From CAZQSL01 sp964595945 (lineage in GTDB: Bacteria; UBP15; UBA6099; JAJRTR01): DNA of 6,295 bases. The DNA lies in the NCBI GenBank assembly GCA_964595945.1, contig CAZQSL010000167.1, positions 1 to 6,295 on the forward strand, read 5' to 3'. Shown piece after piece: positions 1 through 6,295 of this stretch. Positions within the stretch are counted from its first letter, which is position 1; each line of letters starts with the position of its first letter. The position numbers and the translations under genes were made by a program. A model generated the notes under the pieces. The model ran no database searches. It worked only from the letters and a program-made list of their open reading frames with translations, and was not told where the DNA came from.

Positions 1-1103
1 CCCTCTCATCCATCTACGGCAACACGGTACTCGGCGTGACAGACTATACTTCCATCGGCATTGACAAGACTTTCAAACGCGATCTTTCGTTTACCATCGC
101 AAAACCTGTCTACACATTCGGAAAAATTGAAAACGGCATACGGATGGCACGCATCGGCATTTCCATAAGCGACCTTGACATCCAGAGCACCATCCTCGAA
201 ATCGACTACAAGGTAAAAGAAGCATATTACCAGCACCTGCTCGCGATCGAAAACCTCGAAGTGCAGAAAGAAGCCGTGAAACAGTCACAGGCTCACTACG
301 AGATCGCCAACTACAAATTTCAGTACGGCACTGCCCCCAAGATTGAAGTGATAAAATCGGACTCGGACCTCGCATCGGCAAAACAGTCACTCAGCACCGC
401 CGAAAAGGCCGTCGACCTCTCACGCCTCGCGCTATGCAACGCAATGGGCATCGACATCGACACCCCCATCAGAGTCGTCGTCCCCGACGATGTCGCCAAA
501 GACAACATCGACAGCATCAAGGTTGATCAGCTCATCGCCATCGCTTTCGCTAAACGCCCGGAAATCAGAAAAGTCGAGCTGGGCGAAGACGTTCAGTCAC
601 TCCTGGCAAAAGTCAACCGCCTCACACCGACCATCGGCATGGGCGCCAACTATTCGCCTTATTCCAAAAACGGCACGCTCTCTCAGGACTCATGGGCTGT
701 CGCAGTGCAGGCAAGCATCCCTATCTACGACAGCGGCAGCGCACGCGCAAAAACCCGCCAGGCGCAGCAGAGCCGCGAAAAACTTGCCAAGACACAGATA
801 CAGCTCCGGGACGGCATCACCCTTCAGGTCAACAGCGCTTATCTCTCTCTCAGGGAAGCCGCCATCCGCAAGACAACATCTAAGGCCACGCTTGACCTCA
901 CCGAAGAAGCTCTGCGCATGTCCGAAGTAGGCTTCAAGGAAGGCACCGTCACCAACATCGACGTGCTCGACGCACAGCATAATGTCAACTACGCAAAGCT
1001 CGGCGTCGTACAGGCTAAATACGATTACGAACTCGCCAAAGCAGCCCTCATAAACTCCCTGGGTCTCACGGACATCGCACAGCTCATCGCAATGGTGAAA
1101 TAA
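1..1103 (+). CDS. TolC-family outer-membrane efflux channel, 5' partial
   Basis: This is the outer-membrane/periplasmic duct of a tripartite efflux pump. The frame is open from base 3 to the TAA at 1101-1103, giving 366 visible residues. The GTG at 36 is internal, because eleven sense codons precede it in frame, so the true start and signal peptide lie left of the window. Family members are usually about 430-490 residues, so roughly 60-120 are missing. Both structural repeats of the family are visible. Each has a beta-barrel segment (around LSFTIAKPVYTFGK, bases 87-125, and AVAVQASIPIYDSGS, bases 696-740) followed by long helices. The matching helix signatures are YGTAPKIEVIKSDSDLASAK (from base 324) and FKEGTVTNIDVLDAQ (from base 933). 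These pack as coiled coils in the alpha-barrel of the trimer. The gene is 26 bases upstream of the TetR gene and probably shares its transcript. The family assignment is firm; the substrate is unknown. Confidence 0.93.
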   Translation, partial: LSSIYGNTVLGVTDYTSIGIDKTFKRDLSFTIAKPVYTFGKIENGIRMARIGISISDLDIQSTILEIDYKVKEAYYQHLLAIENLEVQKEAVKQSQAHYEIANYKFQYGTAPKIEVIKSDSDLASAKQSLSTAEKAVDLSRLALCNAMGIDIDTPIRVVVPDDVAKDNIDSIKVDQLIAIAFAKRPEIRKVELGEDVQSLLAKVNRLTPTIGMGANYSPYSKNGTLSQDSWAVAVQASIPIYDSGSARAKTRQAQQSREKLAKTQIQLRDGITLQVNSAYLSLREAAIRKTTSKATLDLTEEALRMSEVGFKEGTVTNIDVLDAQHNVNYAKLGVVQAKYDYELAKAALINSLGLTDIAQLIAMVK

Positions 1104-1115
1104 TCCAGAGGACAT

Positions 1116-1122
1116 GGGGGAA
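1116..1122 (+). promoter_or_regulatory. Ribosome binding site of the TetR gene
   Basis: A GGGGGAA purine stretch ends 7 bases before the ATG at 1130. It is not a textbook AGGAGG. AGAGGA at 1107-1112 is a better match but sits 17 bases upstream, which is too far to be optimal. The mediocre site may keep repressor levels below those of its neighbours; that is inference. Confidence 0.5.
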
Positions 1123-1129
1123 ACTACAA

Positions 1130-1804
1130 ATGACTACCGCACCGGCCCATAGTCCCGCCACACCGTCCACCCGCTCAAAAAAACGGGGCAATCCGGAAAA
1201 AACGATCGAACTCGTCGCTACGCGCCGCAAGCAGATATTCGAAGCCGCCGCCCGCGTATTCGCCGAAAAAGGCTATCACAACGCCACCGTACAGGACGTG
1301 GCCGACGAAGCCGGCCTCGGCAAGGGCACCCTCTACGAATATGTAACGAGCAAAAAAGAGCTTCTGCTGCTCGTCATCGAAGAAGGTCAAACCCGCGTCC
1401 ACGAACTGGTCATCAAGGCGATCGCCTCCAAGACTTCGCCCATTCAGAAACTACGCGCAATCATCCACACTACCCTCGATGTCGCTGACGAGCACAAGAG
1501 AATCATGCGGATGATCTTCAACGAAGCGATATCTCTCGACGCAAGCGACCGCGACCGTATCATCGCCGGCAAAGGCAAAGTGCTCATGGAGGTCGCCGCA
1601 GTCATCGAACAGGGTATCGCCGAAGGCATCCTCCGCCCGATCAACCCCATCGCCTCCGCAGACATCATCCTTCACAACTGCTGGCTGTGGATGCACAGCC
1701 AGGAACTCAACGATTCGCTCCACAATGTGTCCAGCTACGAAAAGCTGCTCAGCGACATATACCTCAAAGGAATCATCCGGAACATATCCGGCGACAAGGA
1801 GTAA
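1130..1804 (+). CDS. TetR/AcrR-family transcriptional repressor
   Basis: A 224-residue ligand-responsive DNA-binding regulator, of typical family length or slightly longer. Residues 32-79 form the TetR N-terminal domain, with the familiar sequence from RRKQIFEAAARVFAEKGY into the helix-turn-helix TVQDVADEAGLGKGTLYEYV (53-72), followed by KKELL. Residues 80-224 form the variable all-helical ligand-binding and dimerisation domain, including EQGIAEGILRP (160-170) and a Trp/His/Cys-rich stretch HNCWLWMHSQEL (182-193). Such proteins usually act as dimers that bind a palindrome near their own promoter and are released by a small molecule. ATG 1130 is the only plausible start: the upstream frame has no nearby start codon and the next internal Met is past residue 120. 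This start gives an unusual Ser/Thr/Pro-rich, basic tail of about 30 residues before the DNA-binding domain. The gene lies between the channel and adaptor genes, so it likely controls this operon and itself. No operator palindrome is visible in the window. Confidence 0.93.
   Translation: MTTAPAHSPATPSTRSKKRGNPEKTIELVATRRKQIFEAAARVFAEKGYHNATVQDVADEAGLGKGTLYEYVTSKKELLLLVIEEGQTRVHELVIKAIASKTSPIQKLRAIIHTTLDVADEHKRIMRMIFNEAISLDASDRDRIIAGKGKVLMEVAAVIEQGIAEGILRPINPIASADIILHNCWLWMHSQELNDSLHNVSSYEKLLSDIYLKGIIRNISGDKE
1796..1801 (+). promoter_or_regulatory. Ribosome binding site of the adaptor gene, inside the end of tetR
   Basis: AAGGAG forms the last two sense codons (Lys-Glu) of the TetR gene and lies 9 bases before the adaptor ATG at 1811. 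Only 6 bases separate the TetR stop from that ATG. Ribosomes finishing the regulator therefore cover the next start site, which suggests translational coupling and confirms both the adaptor start and a shared mRNA. Confidence 0.8.
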
Positions 1805-1810
1805 ACAGAC

Positions 1811-3091
1811 ATGAAACGCTTCATCGTAATCGCAGTCATACTCGCAGTGCTCGGCGGTATCGGTTATCTTTCATTCTCCCGTATCAATGAGCAGAAAAAC
1901 CGCAAAGGCATGGAGACCGGCAAAGACATCCAGGCACGCCTCGGCATCCCTGTCGAAACCACTACCATCGGCATGGGCTCCATCGAGTCCCACCTCGCCA
2001 TCAACGGCTCGCTCAAGGGACGCAACGAAGTGCCCATCTATCCCAAAGCCACCGGCCGCATCAAACAGTTCTACGTCGACAACGGCAGCCGCGTACGCTC
2101 GGGACAGGTCGTAGCCCAACTCGAAACCAGCGAAATCGACGAACAGGTCCGGCAAGCCGAAGCAGCCGTCGCCCAGGCGCGCCAAAACGTCATCATGGTG
2201 AAAAACGGCGCACGCCCTCAGGAAAAACTTCAGGCCGAAAACCTCACCCAGCAAGCCGCGCAGGCCTATGAAATCGCCAAGACCAATCTCGCCCGCATGC
2301 AAAACCTACTCGAAAAAGGCGTCATCTCACAGTCGCAGTTCGACACTTACAAACTCCAGTACGACCAGGCAAAAACCAGCTTCGAAAACGCCAAGGAACA
2401 GCTCGCTCTCGTCAACATCGGAGCGCGTGACGAACAGAAGAGCATGGCCGCCGAAGGCCTCAAACAGGCCGAAGCCGCTCTCGCATACGCAAAACTCATG
2501 CGCGAAAACGCCACCGTCACATCTCCCGTGTCAGGCATCGTGACCTCTCGCATCATCGACCCCGGCACTCTCGCCTCCCCGGGCATGCGCGAAGCACTCA
2601 TGACTATTGTCGACGATTCCGTCTTCTACCTCGAATCCGAAATTTCCGAAATGGACCTCGCGAAAGTCAAACAGCGACAGGAAGTCCTCATCACTGTCGA
2701 TGCGGTGCCGGGCAGAAAATTCGTCGGACACGTCGACGAAATCAACCCCTCGGTCTCCCTCGCTTCCCGCACCTACTCGCTGAAAATCAGAGTCAACAGG
2801 GACAAGGCGCTCACTACTGGCATGTTCTGCCGCGGCGACATCATCACGGCCGCACGCAACAACGCCGTCATCGCCCCCAAAGACGCTATCCACAAAGACT
2901 CCGAAGGATACTATGTCATCGTCATCGGCTCCGACGGCAAAAATGCCATAGCAAAACGCCGCCACGTCGAACTCGGCCTCATCAACACAAAAAGCGCCGA
3001 AATCATCTCCGGCCTCAAAACCGGTGAAAAGATTGTCACCACTGGCTCGTCAACCCTTCAGGATGGCGACAGGATCAACCTCACGAAATAA
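1811..3091 (+). CDS. RND efflux periplasmic adaptor subunit (HlyD/MFP family)
   Basis: A 426-residue adaptor linking the inner-membrane permease to the TolC-type channel. Residues 4-22 are a hydrophobic N-terminal segment after MKR. It has no lipobox cysteine, so the protein is probably anchored by an uncleaved helix rather than a lipid. The first half of the lipoyl domain is at about 74-104 (YPKATGRIKQFYVDNGSRV), a long Ala/Gln/Glu-rich helical hairpin spans about 107-232, and the second lipoyl half is near 235-255 (TVTSPVSGIVTSRIIDPGTL). A beta-barrel domain covers about 268-345, ending in GMFCRGDI, and a membrane-proximal domain follows (VIAPKDAI at 353-360; GLKTGEKIVTTG at 401-412). The hairpin carries two GAR motifs (133-135 and 204-206), which I associate with YbhG-like adaptors of the HlyD family. 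ATG 1811 is supported by AAGGAG just upstream. The permease gene follows after 81 bases, making these cognate partners. No damage is seen. Confidence 0.93.
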   Translation: MKRFIVIAVILAVLGGIGYLSFSRINEQKNRKGMETGKDIQARLGIPVETTTIGMGSIESHLAINGSLKGRNEVPIYPKATGRIKQFYVDNGSRVRSGQVVAQLETSEIDEQVRQAEAAVAQARQNVIMVKNGARPQEKLQAENLTQQAAQAYEIAKTNLARMQNLLEKGVISQSQFDTYKLQYDQAKTSFENAKEQLALVNIGARDEQKSMAAEGLKQAEAALAYAKLMRENATVTSPVSGIVTSRIIDPGTLASPGMREALMTIVDDSVFYLESEISEMDLAKVKQRQEVLITVDAVPGRKFVGHVDEINPSVSLASRTYSLKIRVNRDKALTTGMFCRGDIITAARNNAVIAPKDAIHKDSEGYYVIVIGSDGKNAIAKRRHVELGLINTKSAEIISGLKTGEKIVTTGSSTLQDGDRINLTK

Positions 3092-3114
3092 CGGAATCCC
3101 CAAGACCGAAACAC

Positions 3115-3147
3115 GGGACGGGCGCCCGCACACTATCCGCCCGCCCC
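3115..3147 (+). promoter_or_regulatory. GC-rich intergenic hairpin between adaptor and permease genes
   Basis: GGGACGGGCG (3115-3124) can pair with CGCCCGCCCC (3138-3147), giving nine Watson-Crick pairs out of ten around one A/C mismatch and leaving a 13-base loop. Inside it, CGGGCGCCCG (3119-3128) is also a perfect 10-base palindrome that could form a competing small hairpin or dimerise. No T-run follows, so an intrinsic terminator is unlikely. The permease Shine-Dalgarno begins only 11 bases after the stem. An mRNA stability, processing or translation-tuning role is possible but unproven; random pairing in a C-rich spacer is the alternative. Confidence 0.4.
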
Positions 3148-3158
3148 CCACACCTCCC

Positions 3159-3164
3159 GGAGGA
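3159..3164 (+). promoter_or_regulatory. Ribosome binding site of the permease gene
   Basis: GGAGGA lies 8 bases before the ATG at 3173. It is the strongest Shine-Dalgarno in the window and fixes the permease start, which also gives the standard RND N-terminus (a short amphipathic lead followed by TM1). Confidence 0.85.
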
Positions 3165-3172
3165 CCCTCAAC

Positions 3173-6100
3173 ATGTCTTTGACATCAACCGCCATCAAAC
3201 GGCCTGTCGCCATCATCATGCTCTTCCTCGCCATCGTCGTACTCGGTTTTCAGGCGATGAGACGCATGCCGGTCGACCTGATACCCGACGTGACTGTACC
3301 TGTCGCATCGATCATCACTGTCTACAAAGGCGCCGGCCCCAACGAAATCGAAACCCAGATTTCCAAAAAAGTCGAAGATGCCGTTGCATCTATCAACGGC
3401 GTGAAAGCAGTCCATTCCTATTCCCAGGACAGCGTTTCTTCCGTCGTCATCGAATTCACCGTCGGCACTGACATCGACGTCGCCGCCAATGATATCCGCG
3501 ACAAACTCAATGCCGCTTCCTCAAGCCTTCCCGACGACGCCGAAGACCCCATTATCTTCAAACTCGACTTCAACGCAATGCCCATCATGTACATCGGCAT
3601 CTCCGGCAACCGCTCGCTGCTCGAAGTCAAGGAACTCACCGAAGACACGATCAAGGACCGCCTCGGCAAGATCGACGGCGTCGCGTCGGTCTCCCTCTCA
3701 GGCGGCGTCGACCGCGAAATCCTCATCAAAACCGACCAGGACCGCCTCAAGGCTCACGGGTTCAACATCACTGAAATAACACAGGCCCTCGCATACGCCA
3801 ACGTCAACGTGCCAGGCGGCAACATCAAACAGGGCATTCGCGACTACTCCGTCCGCGTCGTCGGCGAATTCAACTCGACCGATCAGATCGCCAACACAAA
3901 ACTCCGCCACGCCAACTCCGCCATGCCCACGCCCGTCACTCTCAGCGATGTAGCCCAAGTGCTCGACACCACTGCCCAGCAGGACTCCTTCGCTCGACTC
4001 AACCTCAAGGACAGCGTCGGACTCGTCATCCAGAAACAGTCCGACGCCAACACTGTCAAGGTCGCAGAAGGCGTGACAAAAGAAATCGCCGAACTCAAAA
4101 AAGAGCTTCCGAAAGACATCACTATCGAAGTCGCACACGACTCTTCGACATTCATCAAGGACTCACTCAACGACGTCACACACAACCTGATCGAAGCTGC
4201 TCTCCTCGCCACTCTCGTCGTATTCGTGTTCCTCCATGTCTTCCGCGCGACATTTATCGTACTCCTCGCCATCCCGACTTCGATCATGGCCGCATTCTTC
4301 CCCATTTCCTACGCCGGCTTCAGTCTCAACGTCATGACCTTGATGGGCCTCGCTCTCTCGGTCGGTATCCTCGTCGACGACTCCATCGTCGTACTGGAGA
4401 ATATCTTCCGGCATCTTGTCATGGGCGAAAAACCCGAGGACGCCGCGCTCAACGGCAGAATGGAAATAGGCGGCGCCGCAGTCGCGATCACCATGACAGA
4501 CGTCGTCATCTATGTGCCAATAGCACTCATGGGCGGCGTCGTCGGCCAGTTCTTCAAGGACTTCGGCATCACCATCGCCACAGCGACACTCTTCTCACTG
4601 TTCGTGTCATTCACCCTCACGCCAATGCTCGCGGCCAAGCTCCTCCGCACCGAAGATGCGCAACTTGCCGAAGGCGAAAGCAGCCGAAGAGGTCCCTTCG
4701 TCGCATTCGCCAGAGCCTTCGACCGCATGTTCTCCAGATTGTCAGAAAGCTACCGCGGCGCACTCAAATGGGCGCTCCGCCACCGCATCGCCGTCATCAT
4801 CGCAGCCAACGCCATCCTCGTAGTCACCATCATCGGCATTGGCCCATTCCTCGGATTCGAATTTATGCCACGCACCGACAAAGGCGAGCTTGCCATCACA
4901 ATGGAAATGCCTGTCGGCACCCGTATCGAAGAAACCGACCGCGTCACTAAAATCATCGAATCCACGCTGCTCGACAAAAAGAAATACAAGGAAGTCAAAA
5001 GCGTATTCACCACGGTCGGCGAAAGCGCATCGATGGTCGGCGCGGGATCGAAAAGCTCGAACATCGCCTCGATCTCTGTCAAACTCGTCGAAAAATCCGA
5101 ACGCGACCGCTCCGTCTTCACCATCGCAAGCGCGCTCTCCAAGGAATTCGCCACCCTGCCCGGACCAAAAAATCTCACCATATCAACTGATGGAAGCAAC
5201 GGCGGCGGCGAATCACCCGTCCAGCTCCAGATCATGGGCACCAACACCAAAGCCGTCATGGACTACGCAAACACCGCCATGAAGGTCGTCGAAAATACTA
5301 AAGGCACACGCGACGTCGCCCTCTCATGGGAATATGGCAAACCCGAGTACCAGATCAAAGTCGACCGCGACCGCGCAGCTCAATACGGTCTCACTGTCTA
5401 TCAGATCGGCGCCACCGTCCGCAATTCCATCGAAGGCAGCACCGAAACCAAATACCGAGTCGAAGGCGACGAATACGACATCCGTGTCAAACTCGACGAA
5501 GAACAGCGCCAGACGCAGCAGGACCTCGAAAACATCATCCTCGGCGGCGCTTATGGACGCAACATCCTGCTCAAGGACATCGCAGATGTCACTCTCGGCA
5601 ACGGCCCCACAAAACTCGAACGCAAAAACAAACAGCGTCTCGTCACCATCACCGCACAACTCGACGAAGGTTATCCGCTCGGCAATATCATTTCTTCCAT
5701 AACCAGTGACATCGAGAAAACCCAGCGCCCCACTGGCGTCACCTACTTCTTCTCGGGCGAAGCCGACAGGATGAAGGACTCAGGCGTCCGCATGATAACG
5801 GCTCTCGCTCTCGCCGTCCTCCTCGTCTACATGCTCATGTGCGCACTCTACGAGTCTCTCCTGTACCCGTTCATCATCATGTTCTCTCTCCCGCAGGCGC
5901 TCGTCGGAGCGCTGCTCGCTCTCTTCCTCGCAAACAAGAGTCTCTCGATCATCTCCATGATCGGCATCATCATGCTCGTCGGTCTCGTCACCAAAAACGC
6001 CATTCTCCTCGTAGACTACACCAATACCCTGCGACTACGCGGCAGAAAACGAAATGACGCTCTCATCGAAGCCGGTCCCATTCGACTTCGCCCCATTCTC

Positions 6101-6295
6101 ATGACCACCCTCACGGTCATACTCGGCAACCTCCCCATCGCTCTCGGCCTCGGCCAGGGCTCGGAGCAGCGCGCCCCCATGTCAGTCGCTGTCATCGGCG
6201 GTCTCCTTGTCTCCATGCTGCTCACGCTCTTCGTCATCCCCTGCACATACTCCGCCATGGACGACTTCGCGAAATTCCTCAAACGCATCGTCGGC
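3173..6295 (+). CDS. RND-family efflux permease (AcrB/HAE1-like), 3' partial
   Basis: This inner-membrane proton/substrate antiporter is the pump's motor and works as a trimer. The frame is open for 1041 codons to the window edge with no stop or frameshift. Family members run about 1020-1060 residues, so only a short cytoplasmic tail is missing. It starts IKRPVAIIMLF with TM1 at about 11-29, then MPVDLIPDVTVP. Periplasmic porter/docking loop 1 spans about 31-337 and loop 2 about 557-870. I place TM2-TM6 at about 338-487, TM7 near 535-555 and TM8-TM12 at about 872-1025. Proton-relay residues equivalent to AcrB D407, D408, K940, R971 and T978 are all present: D402 and D403 in GILVDDSIVVLENI, K941 in VTKNAILLVDY, R971 in IRLRPILM, and T978. 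It is therefore probably active. TM5 carries an extra acid, D443 (TMTDVVIYVP). The adaptor gene directly upstream is its partner. Drug/hydrophobe export is the likely role, but substrates cannot be read from sequence; heavy-metal (CzcA) type is less likely. Confidence 0.95.
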   Translation, partial: MSLTSTAIKRPVAIIMLFLAIVVLGFQAMRRMPVDLIPDVTVPVASIITVYKGAGPNEIETQISKKVEDAVASINGVKAVHSYSQDSVSSVVIEFTVGTDIDVAANDIRDKLNAASSSLPDDAEDPIIFKLDFNAMPIMYIGISGNRSLLEVKELTEDTIKDRLGKIDGVASVSLSGGVDREILIKTDQDRLKAHGFNITEITQALAYANVNVPGGNIKQGIRDYSVRVVGEFNSTDQIANTKLRHANSAMPTPVTLSDVAQVLDTTAQQDSFARLNLKDSVGLVIQKQSDANTVKVAEGVTKEIAELKKELPKDITIEVAHDSSTFIKDSLNDVTHNLIEAALLATLVVFVFLHVFRATFIVLLAIPTSIMAAFFPISYAGFSLNVMTLMGLALSVGILVDDSIVVLENIFRHLVMGEKPEDAALNGRMEIGGAAVAITMTDVVIYVPIALMGGVVGQFFKDFGITIATATLFSLFVSFTLTPMLAAKLLRTEDAQLAEGESSRRGPFVAFARAFDRMFSRLSESYRGALKWALRHRIAVIIAANAILVVTIIGIGPFLGFEFMPRTDKGELAITMEMPVGTRIEETDRVTKIIESTLLDKKKYKEVKSVFTTVGESASMVGAGSKSSNIASISVKLVEKSERDRSVFTIASALSKEFATLPGPKNLTISTDGSNGGGESPVQLQIMGTNTKAVMDYANTAMKVVENTKGTRDVALSWEYGKPEYQIKVDRDRAAQYGLTVYQIGATVRNSIEGSTETKYRVEGDEYDIRVKLDEEQRQTQQDLENIILGGAYGRNILLKDIADVTLGNGPTKLERKNKQRLVTITAQLDEGYPLGNIISSITSDIEKTQRPTGVTYFFSGEADRMKDSGVRMITALALAVLLVYMLMCALYESLLYPFIIMFSLPQALVGALLALFLANKSLSIISMIGIIMLVGLVTKNAILLVDYTNTLRLRGRKRNDALIEAGPIRLRPILMTTLTVILGNLPIALGLGQGSEQRAPMSVAVIGGLLVSMLLTLFVIPCTYSAMDDFAKFLKRIVG

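Noticed and set aside
36..38. GTG as the start codon of the channel gene
   Set aside because: The frame is open upstream to the window edge, and the protein would lack a signal peptide and the N-terminal part of the first TolC repeat. It is an internal Val codon of a truncated gene.
1104..1129. TetR operator in the gap between the channel and regulator genes
   Set aside because: The gap is only 26 bases, holds the ribosome binding site, and shows no convincing palindrome or -35/-10 pair.
1114..1152. 12-codon reading frame starting at ATG 1114, overlapping the start of tetR, as a possible leader peptide
   Set aside because: Its only candidate ribosome site (AGAGGA, 1107-1112) is one base away, too close to work, and the peptide shows no regulatory pattern.
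3115..3147. Intrinsic transcription terminator after the adaptor gene
   Set aside because: There is a GC-rich stem but no following T-run, and the essential partner gene begins 26 bases later behind a strong ribosome binding site. Read-through is expected.
4750..5259. 169-codon open frame on the minus strand, opposite the permease
   Set aside because: It is fully antisense to a conserved RND coding region, has a low-complexity Ser/Met/Pro/Arg-rich translation with no recognisable domain, and is explained by C-ending codons on the + strand. The same applies to the minus-strand frames at 690-1115, 1871-2302, 2531-2965, 3698-4138 and 3883-4305.
4839..5282. 147-codon plus-strand open frame overlapping the permease in another frame
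   Set aside because: The translation is Ser/Pro/Arg/Lys-rich without domain features, and the overlapping permease frame is unbroken and conserved. It is a composition shadow, as are 490-930 and the two near 5326-5709.
1..6295. A previously undescribed system, CRISPR array, mobile element or RNA gene
   Set aside because: All four proteins fall into well-known efflux and regulator families. No spaced direct repeats, terminal inverted repeats, transposase, integrase or tRNA-like folds were seen by eye.

Overview
The window holds one co-directional gene cluster on the + strand, and nearly every base is accounted for. It encodes a tripartite drug/solute efflux pump of the RND type with its own TetR-type regulator. 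The gene order is outer-membrane channel (TolC family, 5' end cut off by the window), TetR/AcrR repressor, periplasmic adaptor (HlyD/MFP family), and inner-membrane RND permease (AcrB/HAE1-like, last few residues cut off by the window). Because the pump includes a TolC-type channel and a periplasmic adaptor, the host is a diderm (Gram-negative-type) bacterium. I cannot name the organism. The DNA is moderately GC-rich, with a strong preference for C at third codon positions (ATC, CTC, GTC, GCC, GAC) and more C than G on the coding strand. The permease's TM5 wording (TMTDVVIYVPIALMGG) reminds me more of non-proteobacterial diderms than of enteric AcrB, but that is recollection only.

Layout: 1-1103 TolC-like channel; 1104-1129 a 26-base gap with a ribosome binding site; 1130-1804 TetR regulator; 1805-1810 a 6-base gap, with the next gene's ribosome binding site inside the end of tetR; 1811-3091 adaptor; 3092-3172 an 81-base gap with a GC-rich hairpin and a strong Shine-Dalgarno; 3173-6295 permease, open to the right edge. 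There are no RNA genes, mobile elements, CRISPR repeats or convincing terminators. The promoter and the TetR operator are not visible and presumably lie left of the window.

How the parts work together: the permease is expected to capture substrates from the inner membrane or periplasm, driven by protons. The full proton-relay set is present (D402, D403, K941, R971, T978). The adaptor bridges it to the TolC-like duct, which crosses the periplasm and outer membrane. The TetR protein, encoded inside the same transcript, probably represses the whole operon, including itself, until a ligand releases it. This is a recognisable, apparently intact efflux operon rather than a new system. The points worth a second look are the regulator's position inside the operon, the intergenic hairpin before the permease, the adaptor's duplicated GAR hairpin, an acidic residue in TM5 of the permease, and the C-over-G coding-strand skew.
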